From: a bacterium 1xD42-87
Lineage (GTDB): Bacteria; Bacillota; Clostridia; Lachnospirales; Lachnospiraceae
Reading direction: 5' to 3'
Assembly (NCBI GenBank): GCA_003611805.1
Contig: RAYM01000021.1
Span: forward strand, 1 to 55,205
DNA: 55,205 nucleotides
The notes under the pieces were generated by a model. It saw only the letters and a program-made list of their open reading frames with translations. It had not been told where the DNA came from and did no database searches. Of this stretch, positions 8,208-17,604 are shown piece after piece (the stretch's first letter is position 1; each line of letters opens with the position of its first letter). Position numbers and translations under genes: made by a program.

Positions 8208-9683
8208 ATGAGGAAAAAATTGGGATTTGCCGTAAGACTCGTATGTTTTTTCATACTGCTGGGGAGCTGTTATTATGCTTACTGCAGATGGATTACGCCG
8301 AAATTTTTTACAGATACGGACTGGCCGACAACGACCACCTTTGCCGGGTTTTATGATCTGGATAAGGACAGTGTGGATGTGCTTTTTCTGGGGAGCAGTC
8401 ATGGAGTTACGTCATTCTGTCCGCAGGAAGTGTACAATCAGTACGGGATTACCAGCTATAATCTGAGCAGTGACCAGCAGGGGCTGGTGACGTCCTATTA
8501 CTGGCTGAAGGAAGCGCTCCGCTATCAGATGCCGAAGGCGGTGGTTCTGGAATGTTATTTCTGTTTCCCCTATATTGCTGACGAACCGTTAAATTCGGAT
8601 GAAAGTTACACCAGAAAGGCGATTGATTTTATGAAATGGTCGCCGATAAAGGCTGAGGCGGTCAGAACCATATGTGAGATAGATGACAATCAGGATGCGT
8701 GGAGCTATTACCTTCCGCATCTGCGTTACCATGAGAGATGGCTTTGGGACAACCCGGACAGAAACGATTATACCTATCGGTCGATGGCGGGGCACTCTGA
8801 GCTGAAAGGATATTCGCCCCTGCATTTTTACCTTGGCGAGAAAGGGGAAGGGTTTGAGCCGCACGATATGGAGACAGCGGAAGGCTGCGCGGAAATGGCG
8901 CCTCTGATGTTGGAATACCTTGACAAAATCAATGAATTATGCGAGGAAAAGGGGATTTCCCTGATCTTAACGATTACGCCGGCAGTCTCGGCGAACATCG
9001 ACATGTGCAATGCGGTGCGGGCTTATGCAGACCGGGAGGGCTGCGCTTTTATCAGCTTTAATGAGCAGAATGTTTACCGGCAGATGGATTATCAGATGGA
9101 TGTGGATAATTGTGACGACGGACATCCCAATATCTGGGGCGCGGTGAAAGTGTCTGATTATATTGGCAGCGTTCTGAGCGGACAGTTCGGTATAGAAAGC
9201 AGGACGGAACCACAGTGGGAGGCGACGAGAGGGGATTATGACTTTACCAGGGACGCCTGCGAGCGGTGGCATGTGGGGGAGGTGGACGCTTATCTTTCGC
9301 TGTTGAATTATGCGCAGTATACGATTGTGATTGCCTGCCAAAATGACGTTTATATGTTGGAGGACTCAACAGTTGAGGCGTTGAGGGAGCTGGGACTGTC
9401 GGCGGATCTGGCTGGTCAGGATGGGGGCAATTATCTGGCGGTGATTTCCGATGGCAAAGTGCTGACGGAGCAGTTTACCTTTGAGGAAGCCGAATATCAG
9501 GGAATGCTGCCCGATGGACATATACCGATGTATGCGCGCAGTACAAGGACGGAATGGGGCAGCGGCGAGACGTCCGTTTTCTTTGGAACGGAAAATTATT
9601 ATTCTGAAAACAGTGGTTTACACGTTGTCGTTTACAATAATCAAAATCGGAAATTGGTGGACAGCCGATGGTTCGAAACCTGA
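8208..9683 (+). CDS. SGNH-like membrane-anchored protein, partner of the MBOAT acyltransferase
   Basis: A 491-residue protein with one N-terminal membrane helix (about residues 7-25) and a large extracytoplasmic region. Block I of an SGNH hydrolase is DVLFLGSSHG (Ser in GSSHG, residues 62-66), and the C-terminal catalytic pair appears as DDGHPN (D303, H306). This resembles DltD/AlgX/AlgJ proteins that complete acyl transfer from an MBOAT partner to a glycan. About 150 residues after the hydrolase domain are unassigned and contain no obvious motif. Tight coupling with the upstream gene supports a joint role. Confidence 0.75.
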   Translation: MRKKLGFAVRLVCFFILLGSCYYAYCRWITPKFFTDTDWPTTTTFAGFYDLDKDSVDVLFLGSSHGVTSFCPQEVYNQYGITSYNLSSDQQGLVTSYYWLKEALRYQMPKAVVLECYFCFPYIADEPLNSDESYTRKAIDFMKWSPIKAEAVRTICEIDDNQDAWSYYLPHLRYHERWLWDNPDRNDYTYRSMAGHSELKGYSPLHFYLGEKGEGFEPHDMETAEGCAEMAPLMLEYLDKINELCEEKGISLILTITPAVSANIDMCNAVRAYADREGCAFISFNEQNVYRQMDYQMDVDNCDDGHPNIWGAVKVSDYIGSVLSGQFGIESRTEPQWEATRGDYDFTRDACERWHVGEVDAYLSLLNYAQYTIVIACQNDVYMLEDSTVEALRELGLSADLAGQDGGNYLAVISDGKVLTEQFTFEEAEYQGMLPDGHIPMYARSTRTEWGSGETSVFFGTENYYSENSGLHVVVYNNQNRKLVDSRWFET

Positions 9684-9732
9684 GTTTGGCACTGTGCGGG
9701 AGAGTTTTTCTAAAAAAAAGTAAAATTTATGC

Positions 9733-9761
9733 TTGCTTTTTGAGAAGAAGTAGGGTATTCT
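9733..9761 (+). promoter_or_regulatory. Predicted promoter of glnN
   Basis: TTGCTT (9733-9738), a 17-base spacer, TATTCT (9756-9761). Transcription would start near 9768, leaving a leader of about 95 bases before the glnN ATG that contains the attenuator-like structure described next. Confidence 0.55.
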
Positions 9762-9790
9762 TATAGACGTAAATTGTATACAGGTATTCA

Positions 9791-9837
9791 GAACGATGGC
9801 GTTCCAAAAAAGGAGTTTTTTTGGAGCGCATTTTTTT
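9791..9837 (+). promoter_or_regulatory. Attenuator-like leader of glnN: terminator with competing upstream hairpin
   Basis: A strong intrinsic terminator is formed by 9799-9811 pairing with 9816-9829 (GCGTTCC plus six A, loop GGAG, T-run plus GGAGCGC), followed by seven T (9831-9837). An upstream hairpin, GAACG (9791-9795), loop ATGG, CGTTC (9800-9804), uses the same CGTTC bases as the left arm of the terminator, so the two cannot coexist. The terminator ends only about 12 bases before the AGGAGG of glnN and lies downstream of the predicted promoter. It could also simply end the preceding operon. Confidence 0.55.
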
Positions 9838-9863
9838 GAAACCGGGTGAGGAGGATGATTGTT

Positions 9864-11975
9864 ATGAGCGAAGTATTCAATGTGGAAGAGATATTTGCGA
9901 AAAACGTGTTTACGCTTGGCAAGATGCAGCAGCGTCTGACGAGAAACGCTTACAAGGAAGTCGTCAAGGTAATGAATGAGGGCGGAGAGCTGTCCATGAG
10001 CACCGCGAATATCGTGGCAAAGGCGATGAAGGACTGGGCGGTGGAGAATGGAGCGACACACTATACGCACTGGTTTCAGCCGCTTACCGGCATCACGGCG
10101 GAAAAGCATGACGCATTCGTGTCGCACCCCGACGAGCTGGGTAAGATGCTGACGGAGTTTTCCGGCAAAGAGCTGATCAAAGGCGAGCCGGACGCGTCCT
10201 CCTTCCCGTCAGGGGGCTTGCGGGCGACTTTTGAGGCGAGAGGCTACACCGCATGGGATATCACGTCTCCCGCGTTTTTGAAGGAGTCCGGCTGCGGTAC
10301 GATTCTCTGCATTCCCACCGCATTCTGCTCCTACACGGGCGAGGCGCTTGATAAGAAGACGCCGCTTCTCCGTTCCATGGAGGCGCTGAGCGAGCAGGCG
10401 CTGCGTATTGTGCGGCTGTTCGGCAATACCGACGCCACCAAGGTGACCGCTTCCGTCGGCCCCGAGCAGGAATACTTTCTGGTAGATAAAGATTTATATA
10501 TGAAGAGAACTGACCTGATGTTTGCGGGACGTACCCTTTTCGGTGCGCCGGCGCCCAAAGGACAGGAGATGGAGGATCATTACTTCGGCGTCATTCGTGA
10601 GCGCGTGGGCGCGTACATGAAGGATTTGAACGAGGAACTGTGGAAACTCGGCGTGACGGCAAAGACCCAGCACAACGAGGTAGCTCCTGCGCAGCATGAG
10701 CTTGCGCCGATTTACGAGACAGCCAATATCGCGGTAGACCACAACCAGATAGTGATGGAGACCATGAAACGGGTGGCTGTCAAACATAACATGCGTTGTT
10801 TATTGCATGAGAAGCCTTATGCAGGAGTGAATGGTTCCGGTAAGCATGACAACTGGTCGATCACCACGGACAATGGTGTGAACCTGCTCGATCCCGGCGA
10901 CACACCCAACGAGAACGTGCAGTTCCTCCTTGTGTTGGCATGCATTATGCGGGCGGTGGACGTTCATGCGGATCTGCTGCGCCAGTCCGCTTCGGATGTG
11001 GGCAACGACCACAGACTTGGCGCGAATGAGGCGCCCCCGGCAATTATTTCCATTTTCCTCGGCGAGCAGCTTGAGGATGTGGTGACACAGCTGATCGAGA
11101 CGGGTGAGGCAACCTCTGTCAAGGAGGGCGGCAAGCTCCTTACGGGTGTGAGCACCCTGCCCGATTTTCAGAAGGATGCCACCGACAGAAACAGGACGTC
11201 GCCATTCGCTTTCACGGGCAACAAGTTTGAGTTCCGTATGGTGGGCTCGGCAGATTCCATCGCAAGCCCGAACACCACGCTGAACGCGATTGTGGCGGAA
11301 GCTTTCTGCGAGGCGGCTGACATTTTGGAGAAAGCGGATAACAGAGAGCTGGCGATCCACGACCTGATCAAGAAATACATGACTGAGCACCAGAGAATCA
11401 TCTTCAACGGCAACGGTTACTCCGACGAGTGGGTGGCGGAGGCCGAAAGGCGCGGCCTGCCGAACATCAAGTCCATGATCGAGGCGGCGGGCACACTGAC
11501 CACCGACAAGGCGGTGAGGCTGTTTGAGAAGTTCCATATCTTCACAAAGGTGGAGCTGGAGTCCCGTGAGGAGATTATTTACGAGACCTATGCGAAATCC
11601 ATTAACATAGAAGCGCTCACCATGATTGACATGGCGGGCAAGCAGATCATCCCTGCGGCTATCCGTTATACGAAGGTTCTTGCGGACACTGTGAACGCGG
11701 TGAAGGCGGCGGGCGCGGACGCGTCTACGCAGGAAGCGATTCTGCGCAGCGCCGGCGGAAAACTGACGGCCATGCAGACGGCGCTTGAGAAATTGAAAAA
11801 GGCGGAGAAAGAGGCTTCCTTGATGGCGGACGCAAAGGAGCAGGCGTTCTTCTACAAGGACACGGTGAAGGCGGCTATGGACGAACTGCGCGCCCCGGCG
11901 GATGAGCTGGAAATGATCGTAGATAAGGAATATTGGCCGATTCCGACCTACGGAGAGCTGATGTTTGAGATTTAA
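9864..11975 (+). CDS. glnN: Glutamine synthetase type III
   Basis: About 703 residues, the length of the large GSIII class. It has the N-terminal family block ([12 protein letters not shown]), [43 protein letters not shown] with catalytic Glu residues, the [12 protein letters not shown] segment, [16 protein letters not shown] (ATP/glutamate site) and [16 protein letters not shown]. It condenses ammonia with glutamate, the main nitrogen assimilation step. The ATG at 9864 is chosen because GAGGAGG (9848-9854) sits 9 bases upstream; upstream GTG/ATG codons are too close to that site. A monocistronic unit is likely, with the attenuator in front and a terminator at 12008. Confidence 0.96.
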   Translation: MSEVFNVEEIFAKNVFTLGKMQQRLTRNAYKEVVKVMNEGGELSMSTANIVAKAMKDWAVENGATHYTHWFQPLTGITAEKHDAFVSHPDELGKMLTEFSGKELIKGEPDASSFPSGGLRATFEARGYTAWDITSPAFLKESGCGTILCIPTAFCSYTGEALDKKTPLLRSMEALSEQALRIVRLFGNTDATKVTASVGPEQEYFLVDKDLYMKRTDLMFAGRTLFGAPAPKGQEMEDHYFGVIRERVGAYMKDLNEELWKLGVTAKTQHNEVAPAQHELAPIYETANIAVDHNQIVMETMKRVAVKHNMRCLLHEKPYAGVNGSGKHDNWSITTDNGVNLLDPGDTPNENVQFLLVLACIMRAVDVHADLLRQSASDVGNDHRLGANEAPPAIISIFLGEQLEDVVTQLIETGEATSVKEGGKLLTGVSTLPDFQKDATDRNRTSPFAFTGNKFEFRMVGSADSIASPNTTLNAIVAEAFCEAADILEKADNRELAIHDLIKKYMTEHQRIIFNGNGYSDEWVAEAERRGLPNIKSMIEAAGTLTTDKAVRLFEKFHIFTKVELESREEIIYETYAKSINIEALTMIDMAGKQIIPAAIRYTKVLADTVNAVKAAGADASTQEAILRSAGGKLTAMQTALEKLKKAEKEASLMADAKEQAFFYKDTVKAAMDELRAPADELEMIVDKEYWPIPTYGELMFEI

Positions 11976-12007
11976 TTTAAAAAATTTAAAAATTTTTAAA
12001 AAAAGTG

Positions 12008-12039
12008 GGAAAAAGGGCTTGCCAAACAGCCCTTTTTCC
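12008..12039 (+). terminator. Intrinsic terminator of glnN
   Basis: A 12-bp stem GGAAAAAGGGCT/AGCCCTTTTTCC with loop TGCCAAAC, directly after an AT-rich tail behind the glnN stop. The right arm supplies a run of five T. Confidence 0.75.
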
Positions 12040-12047
12040 GCTATAAT
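12019..12047 (+). promoter_or_regulatory. Promoter of tRNA-Gln, overlapping the glnN terminator
   Basis: TTGCCA (12019-12024), exactly 17 bases, TATAAT (12042-12047). The -35 hexamer begins at the last base of the left stem arm and lies mostly in the loop of the glnN terminator. Predicted initiation near 12054 is about 7 bases before the mature tRNA. Confidence 0.7.
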
Positions 12048-12060
12048 CGTTAATTGTTGA

Positions 12061-12132
12061 TGGGCTATCGCCAAACGGTAAGGCAACGGACTCTGACTCC
12101 GTCATTTCAAGGTTCGAATCCTTGTAGCCCAG
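12061..12132 (+). tRNA. tRNA-Gln (anticodon CTG)
   Basis: A 72-base cloverleaf. The acceptor stem is TGGGCTA/TAGCCCA with discriminator G. The anticodon stem is ACGGA/TCCGT with loop CTCTGAC, giving anticodon CTG (reads CAG). The T arm has GGTTCGAATCC. The 3' CCA is not encoded. It is flanked by its own promoter and terminator. Confidence 0.95.
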
Positions 12133-12140
12133 CTTGTATG

Positions 12141-12173
12141 ACCCCGGTGAGGATGACTTGCCGGGGTTTCTTT
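12141..12173 (+). terminator. Intrinsic terminator after tRNA-Gln
   Basis: ACCCCGG (12141-12147) pairs with CCGGGGT (12161-12167), followed by a T-rich tail (TTCTTTAAT). Confidence 0.65.
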
Positions 12174-12248
12174 AATATCTCGATTCTCCGAGGCTGATGC
12201 GGGGTAAGAGACGGCGGCGGACCGCTCTGTGAGAAAAGGTTGGAACAA

Positions 12249-12971
12249 ATGATAAAGATCGCCATCATTGAGGACGAACAAGCGCATACGGAACTGCTTT
12301 CGTCGTATCTGCGGACATGGGGCACGGCGCAGGGACAGGCTGTCTCGATACAGACTTTTTTGAGCGCGGAAAGCTTTCTCTTTGTCTGGGAGGAGACGAA
12401 CGATTTTGACATTCTCTTCGTGGATATCCAGATGGGGAAAATGAACGGTGTTGAGATGGCAGAGAAAGTGAGGGAGTGCGACAGGGAAATCGCCATCGTG
12501 TTCACGACAGGCATTGCGGATTATATGGGATGCGGCTACGAGGTGGAGGCGCTTCACTATCTGCTGAAACCGATCAGCATGGAAAAAGTCGGGCAGTGTA
12601 TGGATAAGGTGATGCAGCGGAGCTGCCGCGAAGCCTTTGCGCTGGTGCATGGCAGGGAGCAAACGGTGAAGATTGCCGTCGGTCACATTTCTTATGTCGA
12701 GGCGAGAGGGCATGGCTGTGTGATGGAAACTTGTGCCAGGGACGGTTCCGGCGGGCGGGTAGAAATCGCAGAAAGTATTTCAGAGATGGAGCGGCAGCTC
12801 GGATCGCACGGATTTATCAGATGCCACCGCTCTTATTTGTGCCGTATAGAAAGTATCTGTCGGATTGGAAAAACCGAGATTACGCTGGACAGCGGAAGCG
12901 TGATACCTGTCAGCAGACGGATGTATGCGGAGGTGAACCGCGCGTTTATCGCGCATTTCCGGCAGGACTGA
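12249..12971 (+). CDS. LytTR family response regulator
   Basis: A 240-residue protein: receiver domain with acidic pocket IIEDE, phospho-acceptor D59 in ILFVDIQMG, T/G switch (VFTTG) and the conserved Lys in HYLLKPIS; then a C-terminal LytTR DNA-binding domain (ISYVEARGHGC ... FIRCHRSYLCRIESI ... VIPVSRRMY). This architecture is that of AgrA/VirR regulators of bacteriocin, quorum-sensing or exporter genes. The ATG at 12249 is preferred over a TTG at 12240 because of the AAGG upstream. The histidine kinase gene follows, then two degraded ABC exporters that were plausible targets. Confidence 0.9.
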   Translation: MIKIAIIEDEQAHTELLSSYLRTWGTAQGQAVSIQTFLSAESFLFVWEETNDFDILFVDIQMGKMNGVEMAEKVRECDREIAIVFTTGIADYMGCGYEVEALHYLLKPISMEKVGQCMDKVMQRSCREAFALVHGREQTVKIAVGHISYVEARGHGCVMETCARDGSGGRVEIAESISEMERQLGSHGFIRCHRSYLCRIESICRIGKTEITLDSGSVIPVSRRMYAEVNRAFIAHFRQD

Positions 12972-13071
12972 GCCGGGCGGTTCCTTTCCGCTGGCAACGA
13001 ATTGGGGGACGGCTTTTCGGTATTTGACAAATGACGAGGAAAATTGCGGGCGATAAGCAGCAAGGGGAAAG

Positions 13072-13863
13072 ATGCGTGCTCTATCGCGCAAAGCTTCAGG
13101 AACGGGGATAGACATGATGCGTGGAACGGCTGTGATCTGGGTATTGGTTCTTATCGGGGCGGCGCTGCTGCTGGCGGCGGGGGGTGTTCTGCTCCGCTAT
13201 GTGGTCGGCGTGCTGGCAGACAGGCGTACGCTGCGTTACCAGAGCGACCTATTGCAGAAACACTGCGAGGAAGTGCAGAATATGTACCGCCAGACGAGGG
13301 GATGGCGGCACGACTATCACAACCATATTCAGACTATGAAAGCACATTTGGCGATGGGGAAGCTGGAAGAGCTGGAGACTTACCTGAACGAGCTTGATCA
13401 TGACCTGACCACGGTGGACACGGTCATCAAGACGGGCAATGTGATGGTGGACGCTATTCTTAACAGCAAGATTTCTGTGGCGGCGTCCAAGGGAATAGCG
13501 GTGGAGGCGAAGGCGGTGGTGCCGGAAAAGCTGGATACTTCCCTGTCGGAAGTGGATGTCTGCCTGATTGTCGGAAACCTGATGGACAATGCCATAGAGG
13601 CTTGTATGAAGATGCGGCAGGAGGGACAGCGTTTTATCCGTGTTTATATAGATATCCTGAAAGGACAGCTCTATATTTATATGATAAACGCAATCGGCGA
13701 GAATCCGAAAAAGGCGGGCGGCGTCTATCTGTCCGATAAGAATGCGGGCAGTCACGGGTTTGGGCTGATGCGGATTGACAAGGTGGTGGACAAGTACCAC
13801 GGTTATCTGGAAAGACAGCATGAGGAGGGCGTGTTCGCCACGGAGATTATGCTGCCCTTGTGA
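13072..13863 (+). CDS. GHKL-type sensor histidine kinase
   Basis: About 263 residues with one N-terminal membrane helix (about residues 18-42), a short coiled region, the phospho-acceptor motif WRHDYHNHIQTM, and a GHKL ATPase domain: N box VGNLMDNAIEAC, and G2 box GSHGFGLMRIDKVVDKYHG. It lacks the usual six-helix AgrC sensor, so the signal must be perceived through the single helix, the cytosolic part, or a partner. The downstream ATG at 13114 (MMRGTAVIW) is an equally good start; 13072 has an AAGGGG upstream. It is the partner of the LytTR regulator just upstream. Confidence 0.85.
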   Translation: MRALSRKASGTGIDMMRGTAVIWVLVLIGAALLLAAGGVLLRYVVGVLADRRTLRYQSDLLQKHCEEVQNMYRQTRGWRHDYHNHIQTMKAHLAMGKLEELETYLNELDHDLTTVDTVIKTGNVMVDAILNSKISVAASKGIAVEAKAVVPEKLDTSLSEVDVCLIVGNLMDNAIEACMKMRQEGQRFIRVYIDILKGQLYIYMINAIGENPKKAGGVYLSDKNAGSHGFGLMRIDKVVDKYHGYLERQHEEGVFATEIMLPL

Positions 13864-13881
13864 ATAGGGAAATACCATTCG

Positions 13882-13914
13882 TGCACGAGTATGACCGCTC
13901 GTGCATATTTTTTT
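13882..13914 (+). terminator. Intrinsic terminator of the two-component operon
   Basis: TGCACGAG (13882-13889) pairs with CTCGTGCA (13898-13905), followed by TATTTTTTT. Confidence 0.8.
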
Positions 13915-14071
13915 GCGAGAAAGCACACTGTGCTATTATGATTTACAGGCAGGTTGTCTGAGCGTGAGACAGGGCATCGCTCTGACGGAAGATACCATGC
14001 CGCGTTTTGCGAAATTTGTAATGGATTTGCATTATATAAATAACGTATGTTATTGGTATGCAGGGGGACAA

Positions 14072-15341
14072 ATGGAAACACGAGACAGTGAACGGGAATG
14101 CAGACACAACTCTGTCATAAGTGATATTTGGTTTTATATCCGCTTTTTTAAGGAGCATGAGCCGTTTGTGCTTGTGTTTGGCATGGCGGAGATTATTTTT
14201 GGGGCGATTGTGCCGTTATTTACAATCTATCTGCCGAAGGTCGCCATAGATTTGGTGGAGCGGCGGGCGGCGTCCGGGCGGACGCTTCTGGTTCTGGGCG
14301 GATTCAACCTGCTTACCATGCTCGCCGCTGGTATGCAGAAAGGCGTGGAGCGTGAGCGCCGGAGAGTTTGTGCTGTATTTCGGAGCCATAACGGGATTTT
14401 CGGGTTTTGTCAACAATATCATGAGTTCCCTTGCTATTCTGCGCGGCGCGGCAAACGGCACGGATTACATCAGGGCGTATCTGGATTTGCCGGAGGAAAA
14501 CCGCAGGAGCGGAGACGGGCGTATCGACAGTATTTCTCTCCCGCCGGAAATCACATTTCAGCATGTGGGCTTTTCCTATCAAAATACGGAGGAGGGGGAC
14601 AAAACCGTATTCCGCGATTTAACCCTGACCATCCGCGCCGGGGAGAAGCTCGCGCTTGTGGGGGCAAACGGTGCGGGAAAGACGACGTTGGTCAAACTTT
14701 TGTGCGGGATGTATGAACCCGACGAAGGACGGATTCTCATAAACGGCATCGACAGGAACGACTTTCCGAAAGAGGAGTGGTACCGGCTGTTTTCTATTGT
14801 GTTTCAGGAGACATTGATTCTGCCTTTTACGGTGGGAGAAAACCTTGCCATGGACCGCGCGGAGAGGGTGGATGAGGAGAAAGCGTGGAAGGCGCTGGAG
14901 CAGGCGGGGCTGAAGCAGACGTTTCGGGAACGGGGCATCCACATACGCAGTTATATGACAAAGACGATGATGGAGGACGGCGTGGAGCTGTCAGGCGGGC
15001 AGAAGCAGCGGTTTCTGCTGGCGCGGGCGCTGTATAAGAATGCGCCGGTCATGGTTCTTGACGAGCCCACGGCGGCGCTTGACCCGATTGCGGAGAGCGA
15101 GGTATACGAACAGTACAACCGATACACGCAGGGCAGAACGGCGATATTTATCTCCCACAGGCTTGCCAGCACGAAATTTTCCGACCGCATCATTCTGCTT
15201 GATGATGGAGAGATTGCAGAGATGGGAACCCATGAGGAGTTGATGCGCGCGGGCGGGAATTACGCGCGGATGTTTGAGGTGCAGAGCAGTTACTACCGCA
15301 AGGAGGCTGATGTGTCTACGGACAGCATGGTTTCGACTTAA
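14072..15341 (+). pseudogene. ABC exporter (permease-ATPase fusion) with internal deletion and frame change
   Basis: The first part (14072 to about 14345) starts with ATG after AGGGGG and encodes the N-terminal cytosolic region and first two membrane helices. The matching frame then ends in a foreign reading. The downstream part, in another frame from about 14350 (SAGEFVLYFGAITGF), encodes only the last helices and a complete nucleotide-binding domain: Walker A VGANGAGKTT, Q-loop VFQETL, signature ELSGGQKQR, Walker B VMVLDEP, and the H-loop ISHR. The permease is about 150 residues or more too short. The ATPase part could still be translated from an internal GTG at 14352, but an exporter cannot be formed. 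Confidence 0.8.
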
Positions 15342-15385
15342 AATGGAAGTCTTTTACAGGAAAAAGAATGCGGTATGGAGGAAAT

Positions 15386-16353
15386 ATGACGACAGATTAT
15401 CTGCTGACAAAGCTCCCGATGCGGGAACATGCTAAGAATATTGTGAAAATAGTGAAGTATGTGCGGGAGATGGATCGCCATTATTTTCCGGGTATGGCAA
15501 TTTCCCTGCTGCTTAAGACGGCGGTCCCCTATGCGGAGTTACTGCTGACTGCCTACATTCTGGACGGTATCAGCGCGCATACGGCGATTCGGGAAATGCG
15601 AGAAGGAAGAGAAGTTCTGCTTCGCCTGGGACTTTGCCGGGCAGGAATCTTGCAACTACAGGAATGGCAAAGACATCCGCATTTACGGGGGCTACGATCT
15701 GATGGAGCGCTGGACGACGGAGGTCCTGCGGCATAAGGGATTTCGCGATCCCATGATACAGGCGTCGCGACAGCAGCTCAGTACGCTTGCGCTGATTCAT
15801 ATGGAAAACGAGATGTACAGTGGAAAACTCCCGGTGGAGAAACGGAGCGACGGCGTATACAGGATCGAATTTCGGAATGTGTCCTTTAAGTATCCAGGAA
15901 CGGAGAGATATGCGCTGAAAAATCTGTCCATGGAGCTGACGGTGGGAGAAAAACTGGCGATCGTCGGGATGAACGGCTCCGGCAAGACGACGATGATCAA
16001 ACTGTTGTGTAGGCTGTACGACCCTCAGGAAGGCGCAATCCTTTTAAACGGCGTGGATATCAGAAAATTTAAGCAGGAGGAGTACAGCGGATTGTTTTCG
16101 GTGGTGTTTCAGGATTTCACCCTGTACCCGTTTCCGCTGGCACAGAATATTGCCGTATCAGGAAACTATGACGGCGGTGTATATATCTCACAGGCTCTCC
16201 TCCTGCCGCTTTTGCGAAAAAATAGCGGTGTTCCATGAGGGAGAGCTTTCGCAGATGGGGAGCCACGAAGAGCTGGTGGCGGACAAAAATGGGAAGTATT
16301 ATGCACTGTGGCGCGCACAGGCGCAATATTATGAGGATGATGAAATACGATAG
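15386..16353 (+). pseudogene. Second ABC exporter gene with three internal deletions
   Basis: Pieces of one permease-ATPase gene lie in three frames. The start ATG at 15386 follows GGAGG and encodes MTTDYLLTKLPMREH and the first helix region, to about 15590. Frame two (about 15600-16180) gives a short middle permease piece (DIRIYGGYDLMERW), jumps within frame to the linker (SGKLPVEKRSDG), then the NBD start with Walker A VGMNGSGKTT and VFQDFTLYPFPLAQNIA. Frame three (about 16170-16353) resumes at TAVYISHRLSSCRF. Middle helices, the ABC signature and Walker B are all absent. The remnant cannot make an active protein. Confidence 0.82.
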
Positions 16354-16390
16354 TCAGATTCTTATTTTAGAATCTGGCTATCGCGCTTTT
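16349..16390 (+). terminator. Intrinsic terminator after the ABC remnants
   Basis: A long stem GATAGTCAGATTCT / AGAATCTGGCTATC (16349-16382, one mismatch) with a TATTTT loop, followed by GCGCTTTTT. Confidence 0.65.
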
Positions 16391-16463
16391 TAAAAGAAAG
16401 TGTTATACTATAATATCAGCAGGCTGAAAAGCAGTTGGGTATAAAAGGCGCACAGGAGGTTTT

Positions 16464-17501
16464 ATGACAGACCTGACACACCGGCTCATCGTGGGCGGGG
16501 AGCTATCCGACGATGAGTGGCGGTATCTTATCGAAGGCGACTATGAAAAACAACTGTTATTTAATGAAGCGGACAAGGTGCGCCGTTGGCATTATGGGAC
16601 GGATGTCTACATCAGGGGGCTGATTGAGATATCAAACTTCTGCAAAAATGACTGTCTCTACTGTGGTATCCGCCGGAGCAACACGAACATATCGCGTTAC
16701 AGGCTTACGGGGGAGGAAATTCTTGCCTGCTGCGAACAGGGCTATGCGCTGGGATTTCGCACGTTTGTGCTGCAGGGCGGCGAGGACGCTTACCACACGG
16801 GGGAGTGGGTGGAGAGAGTGGTTGCCGGTATAAAGGAAAAATATCCTGACTGTGCGGTGACGCTCTCCTTGGGGGAACGACCGCGCGAGGATTATGAACG
16901 CTGGCATCAGGTGGGAGCGGATCGGTATCTACTGCGGCATGAGACGGCATCCCGCTCTCATTACGAAAAGCTGCATCCGCCGGGACAGTCTTATCTGCGC
17001 CGTATGGAATGCCTGCGGGACTTAAAGCAGATTGGATATCAGACCGGGGCTGGCTTAATGGTAGGTTCTCCCTTTCAGAAAACGGAAGAGCTGATTGCGG
17101 ATATGCGGTTTTTGCAGGCGTTTCAGCCTGAAATGGTGGGGATCGGACCGTTTATTCCCCATCACGACACGCCTTTTGCGGGGGAGCCTGCGGGCAGCCT
17201 AGAGCACACTTTGACTATGGTGGCGCTTACCAGACTGACACTGCCGAAGGCGCTGATTCCAGCGACTACGGCGCTTGGCACCATCCATCCGCAGGGGCGG
17301 GAGATGGGATTGAAAGCTGGTGCCAATGTGGTAATGCCGAATCTGTCACCTGTAAATGTGCGAGGGCAGTACAGTCTATATGACAATAAGGTGTGTACCG
17401 GGCAGGAAGCGGCGGAAGGGCTGGCGGCGCTTAAGGAGAGTGTGGCGCAGGCGGGGTATCGCGTGGTGGAGAGCAGAGGGGACGCAGTACAGACATCATA
17501 A
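16464..17501 (+). CDS. hydE: [FeFe] hydrogenase maturase HydE (radical SAM)
   Basis: A 345-residue radical SAM enzyme with the CX3CX2C cluster motif CKNDCLYC (C60, C64, C67), GEEILACCEQGYALGFRTFVLQGGED, and the HydE-type C-terminal barrel (IGPFIPHHDTPF, NVVMPNLSP). HydE works with HydG and HydF to assemble the 2Fe subcluster of the H-cluster; it acts on the HydG product to build the dithiomethylamine-bridged precursor. An AGGAGG site precedes the ATG. hydG and hydF follow in one unit. The hydrogenase itself is not in the window. Confidence 0.95.
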   Translation: MTDLTHRLIVGGELSDDEWRYLIEGDYEKQLLFNEADKVRRWHYGTDVYIRGLIEISNFCKNDCLYCGIRRSNTNISRYRLTGEEILACCEQGYALGFRTFVLQGGEDAYHTGEWVERVVAGIKEKYPDCAVTLSLGERPREDYERWHQVGADRYLLRHETASRSHYEKLHPPGQSYLRRMECLRDLKQIGYQTGAGLMVGSPFQKTEELIADMRFLQAFQPEMVGIGPFIPHHDTPFAGEPAGSLEHTLTMVALTRLTLPKALIPATTALGTIHPQGREMGLKAGANVVMPNLSPVNVRGQYSLYDNKVCTGQEAAEGLAALKESVAQAGYRVVESRGDAVQTS

Positions 17502-17604
17502 ATGAAATAGCTATAATTATTTAGTGATGGAACGGGTTGCGCGAAAACCAAGGAAGCGTAGGGAAATAAACTTAAAAGGCATGTGAGAAAGAAGGTAAAA
17601 TAAA

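Noticed and set aside
10800..12086. Minus-strand open frame (about 428 codons) opposite glnN
   Set aside because: It runs through the glnN terminator and into the tRNA promoter region; there is no start signal, and it is a shadow of the biased glnN codons.
13901..14071. Upstream extension of the first ABC gene
   Set aside because: It begins inside the terminator of the two-component operon; AGGGGG and ATG at 14072 mark the true start.
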